The notes beneath the pieces are model-generated. The model had not been told where the DNA came from, searched no databases, and saw only the letters and a list, made by a program, of their open reading frames with translations. Below are positions 57,225 through 64,000 of a stretch of 64,000 nucleotides of DNA, piece by piece; within the stretch, counting starts at the first letter, position 1; every line of letters starts with the position of its first letter. This DNA comes from Advenella faeciporci (GTDB taxonomy: Bacteria; Pseudomonadota; Gammaproteobacteria; Burkholderiales; Burkholderiaceae_B), in contig NZ_BMYS01000006.1 of NCBI RefSeq assembly GCF_014652395.1, positions 62,001 to 126,000 of the forward strand, in the 5' to 3' direction. The position numbers were made by a program, and so were the translations under genes.

Positions 57225-58223
57225 CTAGCGGGGCGTGATTTTGGCCAGCGTAATACGCTTGCGCCAACGCTCGGCATCATGTTTAATGAATTGCTCTATA
57301 TTCAGGCAAACATTATCAACAGGCTTAAGGCCTGTTTTTTGCATGGCCAGCTTTATGTTGGGGTCGGCCAGTGCATCGCGCATCACGGAACGCATCTGGG
57401 CAACCACATCATCGGGCACCTTACTGGGGGCCGCCACGCCAATCCAGCCTTCCAGGACAAAATCCGGATGCAGTTTTGCGGTTAACTCAACCGCGTTCGT
57501 ATCAATGCCCGGGATGTCTCCGGTAGTGGCCAGCACACGGATCTTTTTTTCTTTCAGCAAATCGTGCACAAAGATGCCATCGATGAAGGCAAACTGTATG
57601 CCATTAATAGCCAGTTCGTGCAAAAGCAGGGCCCGGTTTTTATAAGGCATCACATTCATATTCACTTCGGCATAATAATTGAACAAACCGGCAGCAACCT
57701 GCGAGGTACTGTTGTAATAACCGATGCGGTAATCAAGCGGATTCAAACGAATGGCGTCGAGCAATTGTGAAAACGTACGGAACGGACTGTGGGCAGGAAC
57801 CACCAGCGCAGCCGCAGACGTGCCGATTATGCCAACATTAACCAGATCCTGTTCGGGTGAATAGGAAACTGTTTTTTGCAACATATTGTTAACGCTTTGG
57901 GTTGAGTGTGTTGAAAACAAAAACACACTGCCGTCATCAGCAGACTGGGTGACGTAATCGGCACTAATCATGCCACTTTCCCCGGCCATTTGCATAAGCT
58001 GCACGTTGCTGCCCGTTTTTTTATGTACAAAACCCGAAAAAACCGTGACAAACTCGTTAAGGGTTTGGGAAAGATGGGTACCCACCACCATTGAAACCAG
58101 TGGCAGCTTTACCGGAACGGGATGATTATGATCTGCCCGGGCATGGCCCGCCAATAACAGAACACCCAGCGCAGACACCAGCAACCCACGCATTATGTGC
58201 ATAAACCGTTTATACCTTATCAT
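57225..58223 (-). CDS. Bug-family (TctC) periplasmic binding protein
   Basis: Tripartite tricarboxylate transporter-type binding protein of 332 residues; signal peptide of about 30 residues ending ARA. VVPAHSPFRTFSQLLDAI, the GYYNSTSQVAAGLFNYYAEVN region and the WIGVAAPSKVPDDVVAQMRS stretch are the Bug-type pattern. There is no tctA or tctB gene nearby, so it is an orphan, as are most of the many Bug genes in Alcaligenaceae; ligand unknown. A later ATG (codon 8 or 11) is an alternative start. Confidence 0.88.
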   Translation of the reverse strand: MIRYKRFMHIMRGLLVSALGVLLLAGHARADHNHPVPVKLPLVSMVVGTHLSQTLNEFVTVFSGFVHKKTGSNVQLMQMAGESGMISADYVTQSADDGSVFLFSTHSTQSVNNMLQKTVSYSPEQDLVNVGIIGTSAAALVVPAHSPFRTFSQLLDAIRLNPLDYRIGYYNSTSQVAAGLFNYYAEVNMNVMPYKNRALLLHELAINGIQFAFIDGIFVHDLLKEKKIRVLATTGDIPGIDTNAVELTAKLHPDFVLEGWIGVAAPSKVPDDVVAQMRSVMRDALADPNIKLAMQKTGLKPVDNVCLNIEQFIKHDAERWRKRITLAKITPR

Positions 58224-58265
58224 GTTACAAATAACCGTGCCTATTAGTAGTTAAGCAGCGAACAC

Positions 58266-58296
58266 AAAAATTTGCCCCATGGCAGCAAGGGGCAAA
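58266..58296 (-). terminator. Terminator-like hairpin upstream of the Bug gene
   Basis: TTTGCCCC (58271-58278), 10-base loop, GGGGCAAA (58289-58296); on the minus strand the stem is followed by five or more T. It lies 48 bases before the Bug start, so it could be an attenuator or end an incoming transcript. The rest of the 302-base gap 58224-58525 is AT-rich; no gene is seen. Confidence 0.5.
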
Positions 58297-58525
58297 CAGA
58301 CCATACTTACAATGCGCAAACTTCACTTTATTTATTGACTTATTTGTTTGAACTTATTTTATCATAATTTACCAAAACTTACATTAAGGGTTACAAAAAG
58401 CCCTTTTATTTCCATTTCACAACTGCCAGACTTTACCCACTGTTAGCCCAACAAGCGCACCTGATGAACAGGCTTCAGGTTACCTGCTACACTTCCTGCA
58501 TTCACCATTTTATTTACACCCGGCA

Positions 58526-59401
58526 ATGAATCAAGCACTTACTTCCCTGACTGAGCAACTCAAGCTAACCCCCCTGGATGAAGACACCTTCCTTGGCCAA
58601 AGTGTTGACCTTTTTGGCTCGGGACGCGTATTTGGCGGCCAGGTCCTGGGGCAATCCATCATGGCCGCTTCCAGAACCATCGCCAACCCCGAACGGGAGG
58701 CACACTCCATGCATGCGTATTTCCTGCTGCCCGGTGATACCAATGAACCCATTCGCTATGAAGTGGAACGTATCCGCGATGGCGGCAGCTTTTCGGCGCG
58801 CCGGGTAGTGGCCATCCAGCATGAACGGCCCATTTTCTTCATGTCTGCCAGTTTTCAGGCCCCCGAACCGGGGTTTGAACACCAGGCCACCATGCCAACC
58901 GTGCCATCGCCTACAGGCCTGCAAAGCGAAATGGAGCTATTCAGGGCCATTGCCCAGGAACTGCCTCCAACACTGGCCAAACGCGCCATGCAAACACCGC
59001 CTATCGACATTCGTCCGGTTAACCCCATCAACCCTTTGAATCCGGGCGCGCATCTACCTTATTCCCATTTCTGGTTCAAGGCCAACGGCACCCTGCCAGA
59101 AGACCCGCTCCTGCACAAATCCATGCTGGCCTATACCTCTGACTTTCATTTGCTGTTTACGGCTTTGCTGCCACACGGGCAATCGGCATTCAGCCCGTCC
59201 ATGCAAATGGCCAGTATCGACCATGCCATGTGGTTTCATCGCCCGGTAGACATGAATGACTGGTTGCTGTATGCCATAGAATCGCCCAACGCCAGCAATG
59301 CCAGGGGATTTTGCCGGGCCAATATTTTTGACCGCCGGGGCCGTCTGGTTGCCTCTAGCGCGCAAGAAGGCCTTATCAGAAAAATTCCGGCAAAAGCCTG
59401 A
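58526..59401 (+). CDS. tesB: Acyl-CoA thioesterase II
   Basis: Double-hotdog thioesterase of 291 residues. FGGQVLGQSIMAASRTI and HSMHAYFLLPGDTNEPI in the first half and FSPSMQMASIDHAMWFHRPVDMNDWLLY in the second are the TesB signature, including the catalytic Asp in ASIDHAMW. It hydrolyses medium to long acyl-CoAs. Convergent with the acyltransferase gene, 10 bases apart. Confidence 0.96.
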   Translation: MNQALTSLTEQLKLTPLDEDTFLGQSVDLFGSGRVFGGQVLGQSIMAASRTIANPEREAHSMHAYFLLPGDTNEPIRYEVERIRDGGSFSARRVVAIQHERPIFFMSASFQAPEPGFEHQATMPTVPSPTGLQSEMELFRAIAQELPPTLAKRAMQTPPIDIRPVNPINPLNPGAHLPYSHFWFKANGTLPEDPLLHKSMLAYTSDFHLLFTALLPHGQSAFSPSMQMASIDHAMWFHRPVDMNDWLLYAIESPNASNARGFCRANIFDRRGRLVASSAQEGLIRKIPAKA

Positions 59402-59411
59402 ACGCAACGCG

Positions 59412-61397
59412 CTATTCCGTGTCTGGGGCCAGGCCCCATTCACGCAGCAAGGCAGGCGCCAACCCCTGGCTAACCAGCAAAGAGCCATCGCGTGACAAAT
59501 GCGTGCCGTCCGAATACAGAAAACGCCCCGCTTGCATGGTTTGGCACAACCGTTCGCCACACAAGATGTCATAAGGATCAATAAAAATCACGTTAAAACG
59601 GGAGCGGGCGTATTCAGCCAGCATTTGGTTAATTTGCCAGGCATTGCCCTTTTCGCGGGGCAAGGCCAGATATTTGGCACAAGTCAGTGGCAAATAAGCC
59701 GGCCGGTCTACACAGGAAGCCAAGCCCGCCTGCGAGCCGGCCCCCGGTGGCGTGCCAATAATAATTAGCCGGTTACCCAGGCCAATGCGCTCATGGATCG
59801 CATCAAAATTGGCCTGTAGAAAACGTAAATATTCTTCATCGCTCAGGCGAACCCGCTTGCCATCGGCTGTCCCCAGCGTATTTTGGTAATTACGGAAACT
59901 AACCGCGTATATAAGGGGAATCCGGTTCGTGAAGGCGGTTTGCAAGGCATAATCAAGCCTGTCCTGGCAATCCTGGCGGGCCATGCCATCCAGGATGCGG
60001 GTGTAACCCGGACCAAAAAAACAGCCATCTTCAAATGAAGTGTCTATTTTTACGCCCTGCCCGGCCAACACCTGGTCCAGTCCATAAGCAAACTGCCGCG
60101 CATAGCTGTCCCCCAGAAAAACCGCCTCATGAAACAGGGCCTGGGAGTCGCCCAGCGCTTGACTGCCCATACTGTATCCGGCGCCGCCATACTGTTCTTC
60201 ATGAAAACGGGGAGAATCAAAGGTATGCTGGGCAAAATGCGTATTCATCCTGAAGGGCATCCCGTTTTGCGTCAGAATGAAAAATGCCGGCAGCAACACC
60301 ACCGCCACGGCCCCCGCCCGCTGCAATATTTCCTTGAAATACCAGCTGGACAAATTCATGCGCCGGTAACGGTTTTCCACCAGCACATACATGGCGTAAC
60401 CCAAAAACAGCGGCAATATCACCAAGGCCCACTGTTCAGCGGGCATTAAGGGACGGTAAATATAGTATTTATAAAAAACAATAAGCGGCCAGTGAATTAA
60501 ATACACCGAATAGGAAATCAGCCCGATAAACACCGCAAGCCGGTTTCTAAGCAGCCAGCCGGCATATCGGGCGCCACTGGCAAAAATACACAAAGCCGCC
60601 CCCAGGGCAGGCACCAGGCCGTTAAAACCCGGGAAAGCGGTGGTTTTATCAAACACAAACACACCCCATGCCAGCAATGCAAAACCCGCCAGCATGATTA
60701 ATTCTTGCCAGATATTGGCCAACACAAAGCGGCGCACCGCAAACACCAGCAAACCGCCAATGGCAAACTCAAACACCCTGAATGGCGTCAGGAAATAATT
60801 GGCGGAAGGATCCAGCTGCGTATACCACTGTGAAGCCAGCAGGGAAAGCAGTCCGGTTAATGCCAGCACCCAGGGCAACAGGCGGGCATTCAGCCGGCAG
60901 GCGCCATAAACAATAAACGGCCAAACCAGATAGAACTGTTGCTCTACCCCCAACGACCAGGTATGCAGCAAGGGGTTGGTTTCTGAAGACGTATCAAAAT
61001 ACCCCGCTCCCAGCCAGAACTTGATATTGGAAACGGAAAAAAACGCATAAATGGTTGACTCTGCCAGCGTAATATAATCGCCAGGCGAAAAAACAAGAAA
61101 ACCCAGGACCAGGCACAGCATTAGGGTAAATAAAAGGGCCGGGTACAAACGCGCAATACGCCGCACCATAAACCGGGTAAAGCTGAATGAACCGGCCTGG
61201 CAACTATCCATAAGGATGCGGGTAATCAAATAGCCCGAAATCACAAAAAAAACATCAACGCCCGTAAAACCGCCCCCAAAGACAGCAAACCCGGCATGGA
61301 AAAACAATACCGCCATCACGGCGATGGCCCGCAACCCGTCCACCTCGGGTTGGTAGCCCGCGCGGGGAGCCTCATGAACCGGAACAAGCAAAGACAT
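59412..61397 (-). CDS. OafA/YrhL-type acyltransferase 3 with C-terminal SGNH domain
   Basis: Membrane O-acetyltransferase of 661 residues for LPS or other surface glycan. The N-terminal acyltransferase-3 domain has about ten helices with VDGLRAIAVMAVLFFH (catalytic His) and FFVISGYLITR; HTWSLGVEQQFYLVWPF follows. The periplasmic SGNH part has Ser in FLGDSYARQFAYG and the DGTHLSRDGS Asp/His near the end. ATG 61397 is used; a GTG four codons upstream is possible. Confidence 0.93.
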   Translation of the reverse strand: MSLLVPVHEAPRAGYQPEVDGLRAIAVMAVLFFHAGFAVFGGGFTGVDVFFVISGYLITRILMDSCQAGSFSFTRFMVRRIARLYPALLFTLMLCLVLGFLVFSPGDYITLAESTIYAFFSVSNIKFWLGAGYFDTSSETNPLLHTWSLGVEQQFYLVWPFIVYGACRLNARLLPWVLALTGLLSLLASQWYTQLDPSANYFLTPFRVFEFAIGGLLVFAVRRFVLANIWQELIMLAGFALLAWGVFVFDKTTAFPGFNGLVPALGAALCIFASGARYAGWLLRNRLAVFIGLISYSVYLIHWPLIVFYKYYIYRPLMPAEQWALVILPLFLGYAMYVLVENRYRRMNLSSWYFKEILQRAGAVAVVLLPAFFILTQNGMPFRMNTHFAQHTFDSPRFHEEQYGGAGYSMGSQALGDSQALFHEAVFLGDSYARQFAYGLDQVLAGQGVKIDTSFEDGCFFGPGYTRILDGMARQDCQDRLDYALQTAFTNRIPLIYAVSFRNYQNTLGTADGKRVRLSDEEYLRFLQANFDAIHERIGLGNRLIIIGTPPGAGSQAGLASCVDRPAYLPLTCAKYLALPREKGNAWQINQMLAEYARSRFNVIFIDPYDILCGERLCQTMQAGRFLYSDGTHLSRDGSLLVSQGLAPALLREWGLAPDTE

Positions 61398-61549
61398 AGT
61401 GCCCAACACCCAAAAAACAGCAACAGTAAAGGAAGATATCTTAACCTATATTGCAAAGCGCAAAATTTGGTTAAAAAAATTTGTCCCGTATCAAACAAAG
61501 ACAATTAAATATCGGAAAATTTCTTCAGACCCCGAAATTTCATCTGAAA

Positions 61550-61578
61550 CCTGTAAAATATTTTTTTTAAATTACAGG
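61550..61578. promoter_or_regulatory. Inverted repeat upstream of the CorC/HlyC-type gene
   Basis: CCTGTAA (61550-61556) and TTACAGG (61572-61578) around an AT core, 30 bases before the start. May be an operator or a leader hairpin; the gap 61398-61607 has no gene. Confidence 0.35.
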
Positions 61579-61607
61579 AGTTTAAAGCGGTACGCCGCCC
61601 ACAAGTC

Positions 61608-62927
61608 ATGGATATCCTTATCATTTTAGGACTCATTCTAATCAATGGTCTTTTCGCAATGTCTGAAATCGCCATTGTTTCTTCCAAACGCATTCGCCTG
61701 CAAAACAAAGCCGACAGCGGCAGTAAAAGCGCCGTGGCAGCCCTGAAGCTGTCAGACAGCCCAAGCCGTTTTCTTTCTACCGTGCAAATTGGCATCACCC
61801 TTATCGGGATTTTCAACGGTGCCTTCGGCGAAGCCTCTATCGTATCCAGACTTACTCCTTTTTTCCTTAACATTCAGCCACTTAGCAATTACGCCTATGA
61901 GCTTTCACTGGCAACCGTGGTGTTTGGGATTACCTATGCATCCTTAATTCTGGGTGAACTGGTGCCCAAGCGCATTGCCATGCAATACCCTGAAGCGGTG
62001 GCCATGTTTATATCGGTACCCATGACCTGGCTGTCACGCATCGTGTCACCCTTTGTTGCCGTTTTGTCGTTTTCCACCGACTTTCTCATGAAAGTGTTGC
62101 GACTGGACCAAAGCAAAAACAGCTCACTCACCGAAGAAGACATTAGCGGCATGTTAAAAGAAGGCGCAACCGCCGGCCTGTTTGAAAAAACCGAACACGA
62201 CATTGTGGCACGCGCCCTGCAACTGGACGACAAACACATTAACACCATCATGACGCCGCGCTCGGACATTCACTACATAGACCTGAATGTGCCGCTGGAA
62301 GAAACCCTTCTACGCATTGCCAACAGCCCCTATTCCCGCTTTCCGGTCTGCCAGGGTGGGCTGGACAATATTATTGGCATTGTGGATGCCGGCAGCCTGT
62401 TCGAGCAGCAAATCAAACAGCAGCAAATCAACATCCAGGCCATTACCAAAACCGCCCTGTATGTACCCGAAACCATTAGCGCCATGGACTTGCTGGAGGC
62501 CCTGCAAAAAAACCGCTCTGAAATTGCCGTGGTGATTAATGAATACGGCGAAGTGGAAGGCGTGGTGACCCTGCGCGATATCCTGAAAGTACTGGTTGGG
62601 CACGCTATTCCGATTAATGAAAACCAGGTCTCCGATGCCGTCCAACGCAAAGATGGCTCATGGCTGCTGGATGGCGGTGTTTCACTGGACCGTTTCCGTG
62701 AAGTTTTTGCTTCTGCGGTCAGTTTTCCCGAAGAAGAAGAGGAAAACTATCACACCATCGCCGGTTTCATCATGCACCAGTTGGGGCACATTCCGACTGA
62801 AACCGAAAGCGTGGAATGGGAAAACTACAAATTTGAAGTCGTGGACATGGACAAGCACCGTATTGACCGGGTGCTGGTGTCTGAAATCGTTGTTGAAAGC
62901 GATAGCAGTGCGTTTGATGGCGAGTAA
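61608..62927 (+). CDS. CNNM/CorC-type membrane protein (DUF21, CBS pair, CorC_HlyC)
   Basis: Protein of 439 residues: DUF21 domain with about four helices (residues 1-150, start LILINGLFAMSEIAIVSSKR; LGELVPKRIAMQYPE), a CBS pair (MTPRSDIHYIDLNVPLEE and NRSEIAVVINEYGEVEGVVT), and a C-terminal CorC_HlyC domain. Often annotated as hemolysin; better seen as a Mg2+/Co2+ efflux-related or CNNM-like transporter. No ribosome-binding site is visible before ATG. Confidence 0.92.
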   Translation: MDILIILGLILINGLFAMSEIAIVSSKRIRLQNKADSGSKSAVAALKLSDSPSRFLSTVQIGITLIGIFNGAFGEASIVSRLTPFFLNIQPLSNYAYELSLATVVFGITYASLILGELVPKRIAMQYPEAVAMFISVPMTWLSRIVSPFVAVLSFSTDFLMKVLRLDQSKNSSLTEEDISGMLKEGATAGLFEKTEHDIVARALQLDDKHINTIMTPRSDIHYIDLNVPLEETLLRIANSPYSRFPVCQGGLDNIIGIVDAGSLFEQQIKQQQINIQAITKTALYVPETISAMDLLEALQKNRSEIAVVINEYGEVEGVVTLRDILKVLVGHAIPINENQVSDAVQRKDGSWLLDGGVSLDRFREVFASAVSFPEEEEENYHTIAGFIMHQLGHIPTETESVEWENYKFEVVDMDKHRIDRVLVSEIVVESDSSAFDGE

Positions 62928-62957
62928 CTTCCCTGGGGCTATGTGCAAGTTTGGCGC

Positions 62958-63004
62958 TTTGCGGCGGTTCGGTGGTTTGCGGCGGTACTTCGCTTTGCAC
63001 TGCC
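62958..63004. repeat. Short GC-rich tandem repeat
   Basis: TTTGCGGCGGT at 62958-62968 and 62976-62986 (18-base period), followed by CGCTTTGCACTGCCG. Lies just before the degenerate palindromic repeat. Confidence 0.5.
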
Positions 63005-63015
63005 GCGGTGCAGAT

Positions 63016-63118
63016 AACCACCCCGGCGCTACGCGCCACCCCTCCACAGAGGGGAATTGTCCTGCTTCGTGGAGACGGCTGTGTATGCAGACGCGTTCCC
63101 ACGCTCCTGCGTGGGAAC
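63016..63118. repeat. Degenerate half copy of the palindromic repeat joined to a different hairpin
   Basis: AACCACCCCGGCGCTACGCG continues into CCACCCCTCC, AGAGGGGAATTGTCC and CTTCGTGGAGAC, matching in order the left half of the element at 55659. Instead of a second unit it runs into a perfect 10-bp hairpin, GTTCCCACGC-TCCT-GCGTGGGAAC (63095-63118), a REP-like palindrome. It ends 16 bases before the GT4 start. Confidence 0.75.
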
Positions 63119-63134
63119 AAAAAAGGTTAAAACA

Positions 63135-64000
63135 ATGAAAATCCTGTTTACCAATTTCCATAAACGCAATGGCGGCGGGCATGCCACTTATATTATCAAC
63201 CTGCTTGCACGGCTGGCGCCAGAACATGAATGCTTCGTGGCCACCCCCGGCACCAGCCGCCTGTACCGCTTTGCCCAGGCGGTTCCCAATGTACGGGTCA
63301 TAGACCAGGGTTTCAACTCTCGCATTGGCAAGCTCCTGCCCGAAATAAAGCAACTCAGAAAGCTGATCCAACAGGAACACTTTGACATTATTCATGTGAA
63401 TGCCTCGGCCGACCACCGCCATGTCATGCTGGCCTGCCTGGGGCTGCGGCACCGCCCTAAAATCATCTTTACCAAACACAATGACCACCCCGTGGGCAGT
63501 TTTGGGCACAAACTAAGGGCCAGACTGGCCACAGACCGCATCATTGCAGTGAGCCGCTTTGTGGCGGACATGTTCAAAAACTCGCCCTATGCGGCCATCC
63601 CGCTGGACATGATTCACCATGGCATAGACACCCGGTATTTTGCACCCGCCAGTGCCCGGCACAAACAGCAATGCCGCCAGGCCTTGCTGGGTAACGAAGC
63701 CGCAAATACCGGGCTAATATTACTGGGCAGCACCGGTGGCACCGATTATGAAAAAGGCTGGCTGGAAATGGTGCAGGCCGTATCACAACTGCCCGAACAC
63801 CTTAAAAACCGCTGCCGCATTATCATGGCCGGTGACCCGCCCAACGAAGAAAAAATGAACCGGGTCAAAGCCCTGGGCATGGAACAGCAACTGGTTTTCC
63901 CGGGCCTGGTTGACGATGTGCGGGATATTCTGGCGGCCTGTGACCTGGGCTTTGTACTGTCACACAAAGAAGCGCTGTCTTTTGCCTGCCGTGAAAGCAT
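63135..64000 (+). CDS. Glycosyltransferase, family 4 (3' end outside window)
   Basis: Starts MKILFTNFHKRNGGGHATYI at ATG 63135 with AAGG eight bases upstream and is open to the right edge (288 codons). The N-terminal half shows the GT4 Gly-rich loop (NGGGHATYI); IIAVSRFVADMF and IHHGIDTRYF are the inter-domain region, and the second Rossmann domain begins ILLGSTGGTDYEKGW, with VFPGLVDDVRDILAACDLGFVLSHKEALSFACRES near the edge, where the C-terminal Glu-rich EX7E-type region (KEALSFACRE) is found. Sugar and acceptor unknown; probably LPS or surface polysaccharide synthesis continues to the right. Confidence 0.9.
   Translation, partial: MKILFTNFHKRNGGGHATYIINLLARLAPEHECFVATPGTSRLYRFAQAVPNVRVIDQGFNSRIGKLLPEIKQLRKLIQQEHFDIIHVNASADHRHVMLACLGLRHRPKIIFTKHNDHPVGSFGHKLRARLATDRIIAVSRFVADMFKNSPYAAIPLDMIHHGIDTRYFAPASARHKQQCRQALLGNEAANTGLILLGSTGGTDYEKGWLEMVQAVSQLPEHLKNRCRIIMAGDPPNEEKMNRVKALGMEQQLVFPGLVDDVRDILAACDLGFVLSHKEALSFACRES

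Noticed and set aside
61608-62927. Annotation as a hemolysin
   Set aside because: The name is historical; the DUF21-CBS-CorC_HlyC architecture points to a metal-related membrane protein, with no toxin features.

Overview
The window is chromosomal DNA from a betaproteobacterium of the order Burkholderiales, most likely family Alcaligenaceae (genus not determinable from the sequence). The evidence is the atpIBEFHAGD order, the rhodanese-grxC-secB-gpsA and rsmB-DUF4390-ntrY-ntrX-trkA-trkH blocks, an AAA+-less NtrX-like regulator, and a Bug-family (TctC) binding protein. Coding density is high, base composition is moderate, and no rRNA or tRNA gene, CRISPR array, integrase or transposase is visible. 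About 58 genes are described; the first (atpD) and last (a GT4 glycosyltransferase) run off the window.

Layout. 1-6.8 kb: F1Fo ATP synthase operon on the minus strand, with intercistronic hairpins after atpE and after atpA. 6.9-9.5 kb: enoyl-CoA hydratase and a divergent M61 aminopeptidase whose promoters appear to overlap face to face. 9.5-14.2 kb: gpmA-envC-ctpA-moeB/thiF operon (phosphoglycerate mutase, murein-hydrolase activator, C-terminal processing protease, E1-like enzyme). 14.3-16.7 kb: rhodanese-grxC-secB-gpsA. 16.7-21.3 kb: an apparently accessory four-gene unit with an ArnC/DPM-like GT2, an ArnT-like lipid glycosyltransferase and an OmpR/histidine-kinase pair. 21.4-23.7 kb: bioC, comFC, trmL. 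23.7-31.6 kb: trkH, trkA, NtrX-like regulator, NtrY-like kinase, DUF4390 protein, rsmB. 31.7-40.3 kb: Tat-type dienelactone hydrolase, rimO, HAD phosphatase, GtrA protein, fmt, CDF metal exporter, HMG-CoA lyase, dprA, def.

40.3-46.3 kb: a flavin monooxygenase related to trimethylamine monooxygenase that seems to have lost two internal segments, a repeat-rich 363-bp intergenic region, and an AaeXAB/FUSC-type efflux operon with its own outer-membrane channel. 46.3-55.6 kb: a seven-gene operon (long-chain acyl-CoA ligase, complete LIV-type ABC transporter, PaaK-like CoA ligase) with a divergent Crp/Fnr regulator and an 18-bp palindrome between them; it reads as an import-and-CoA-activation system for an unknown organic acid. 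55.7-64 kb: a 177-bp palindromic repeat element, yggS, a hotdog thioesterase, an orphan Bug binding protein, tesB, an OafA-like acyltransferase, a CorC/HlyC-type protein, a second degenerate copy of the repeat, and the start of a GT4 glycosyltransferase.

Most of the window is housekeeping. The parts most worth a second look are the acid-import/CoA-ligation operon, the glycosyltransferase-two-component unit, the doubly deleted monooxygenase with its repeat-rich upstream region, and the dispersed palindromic repeat.
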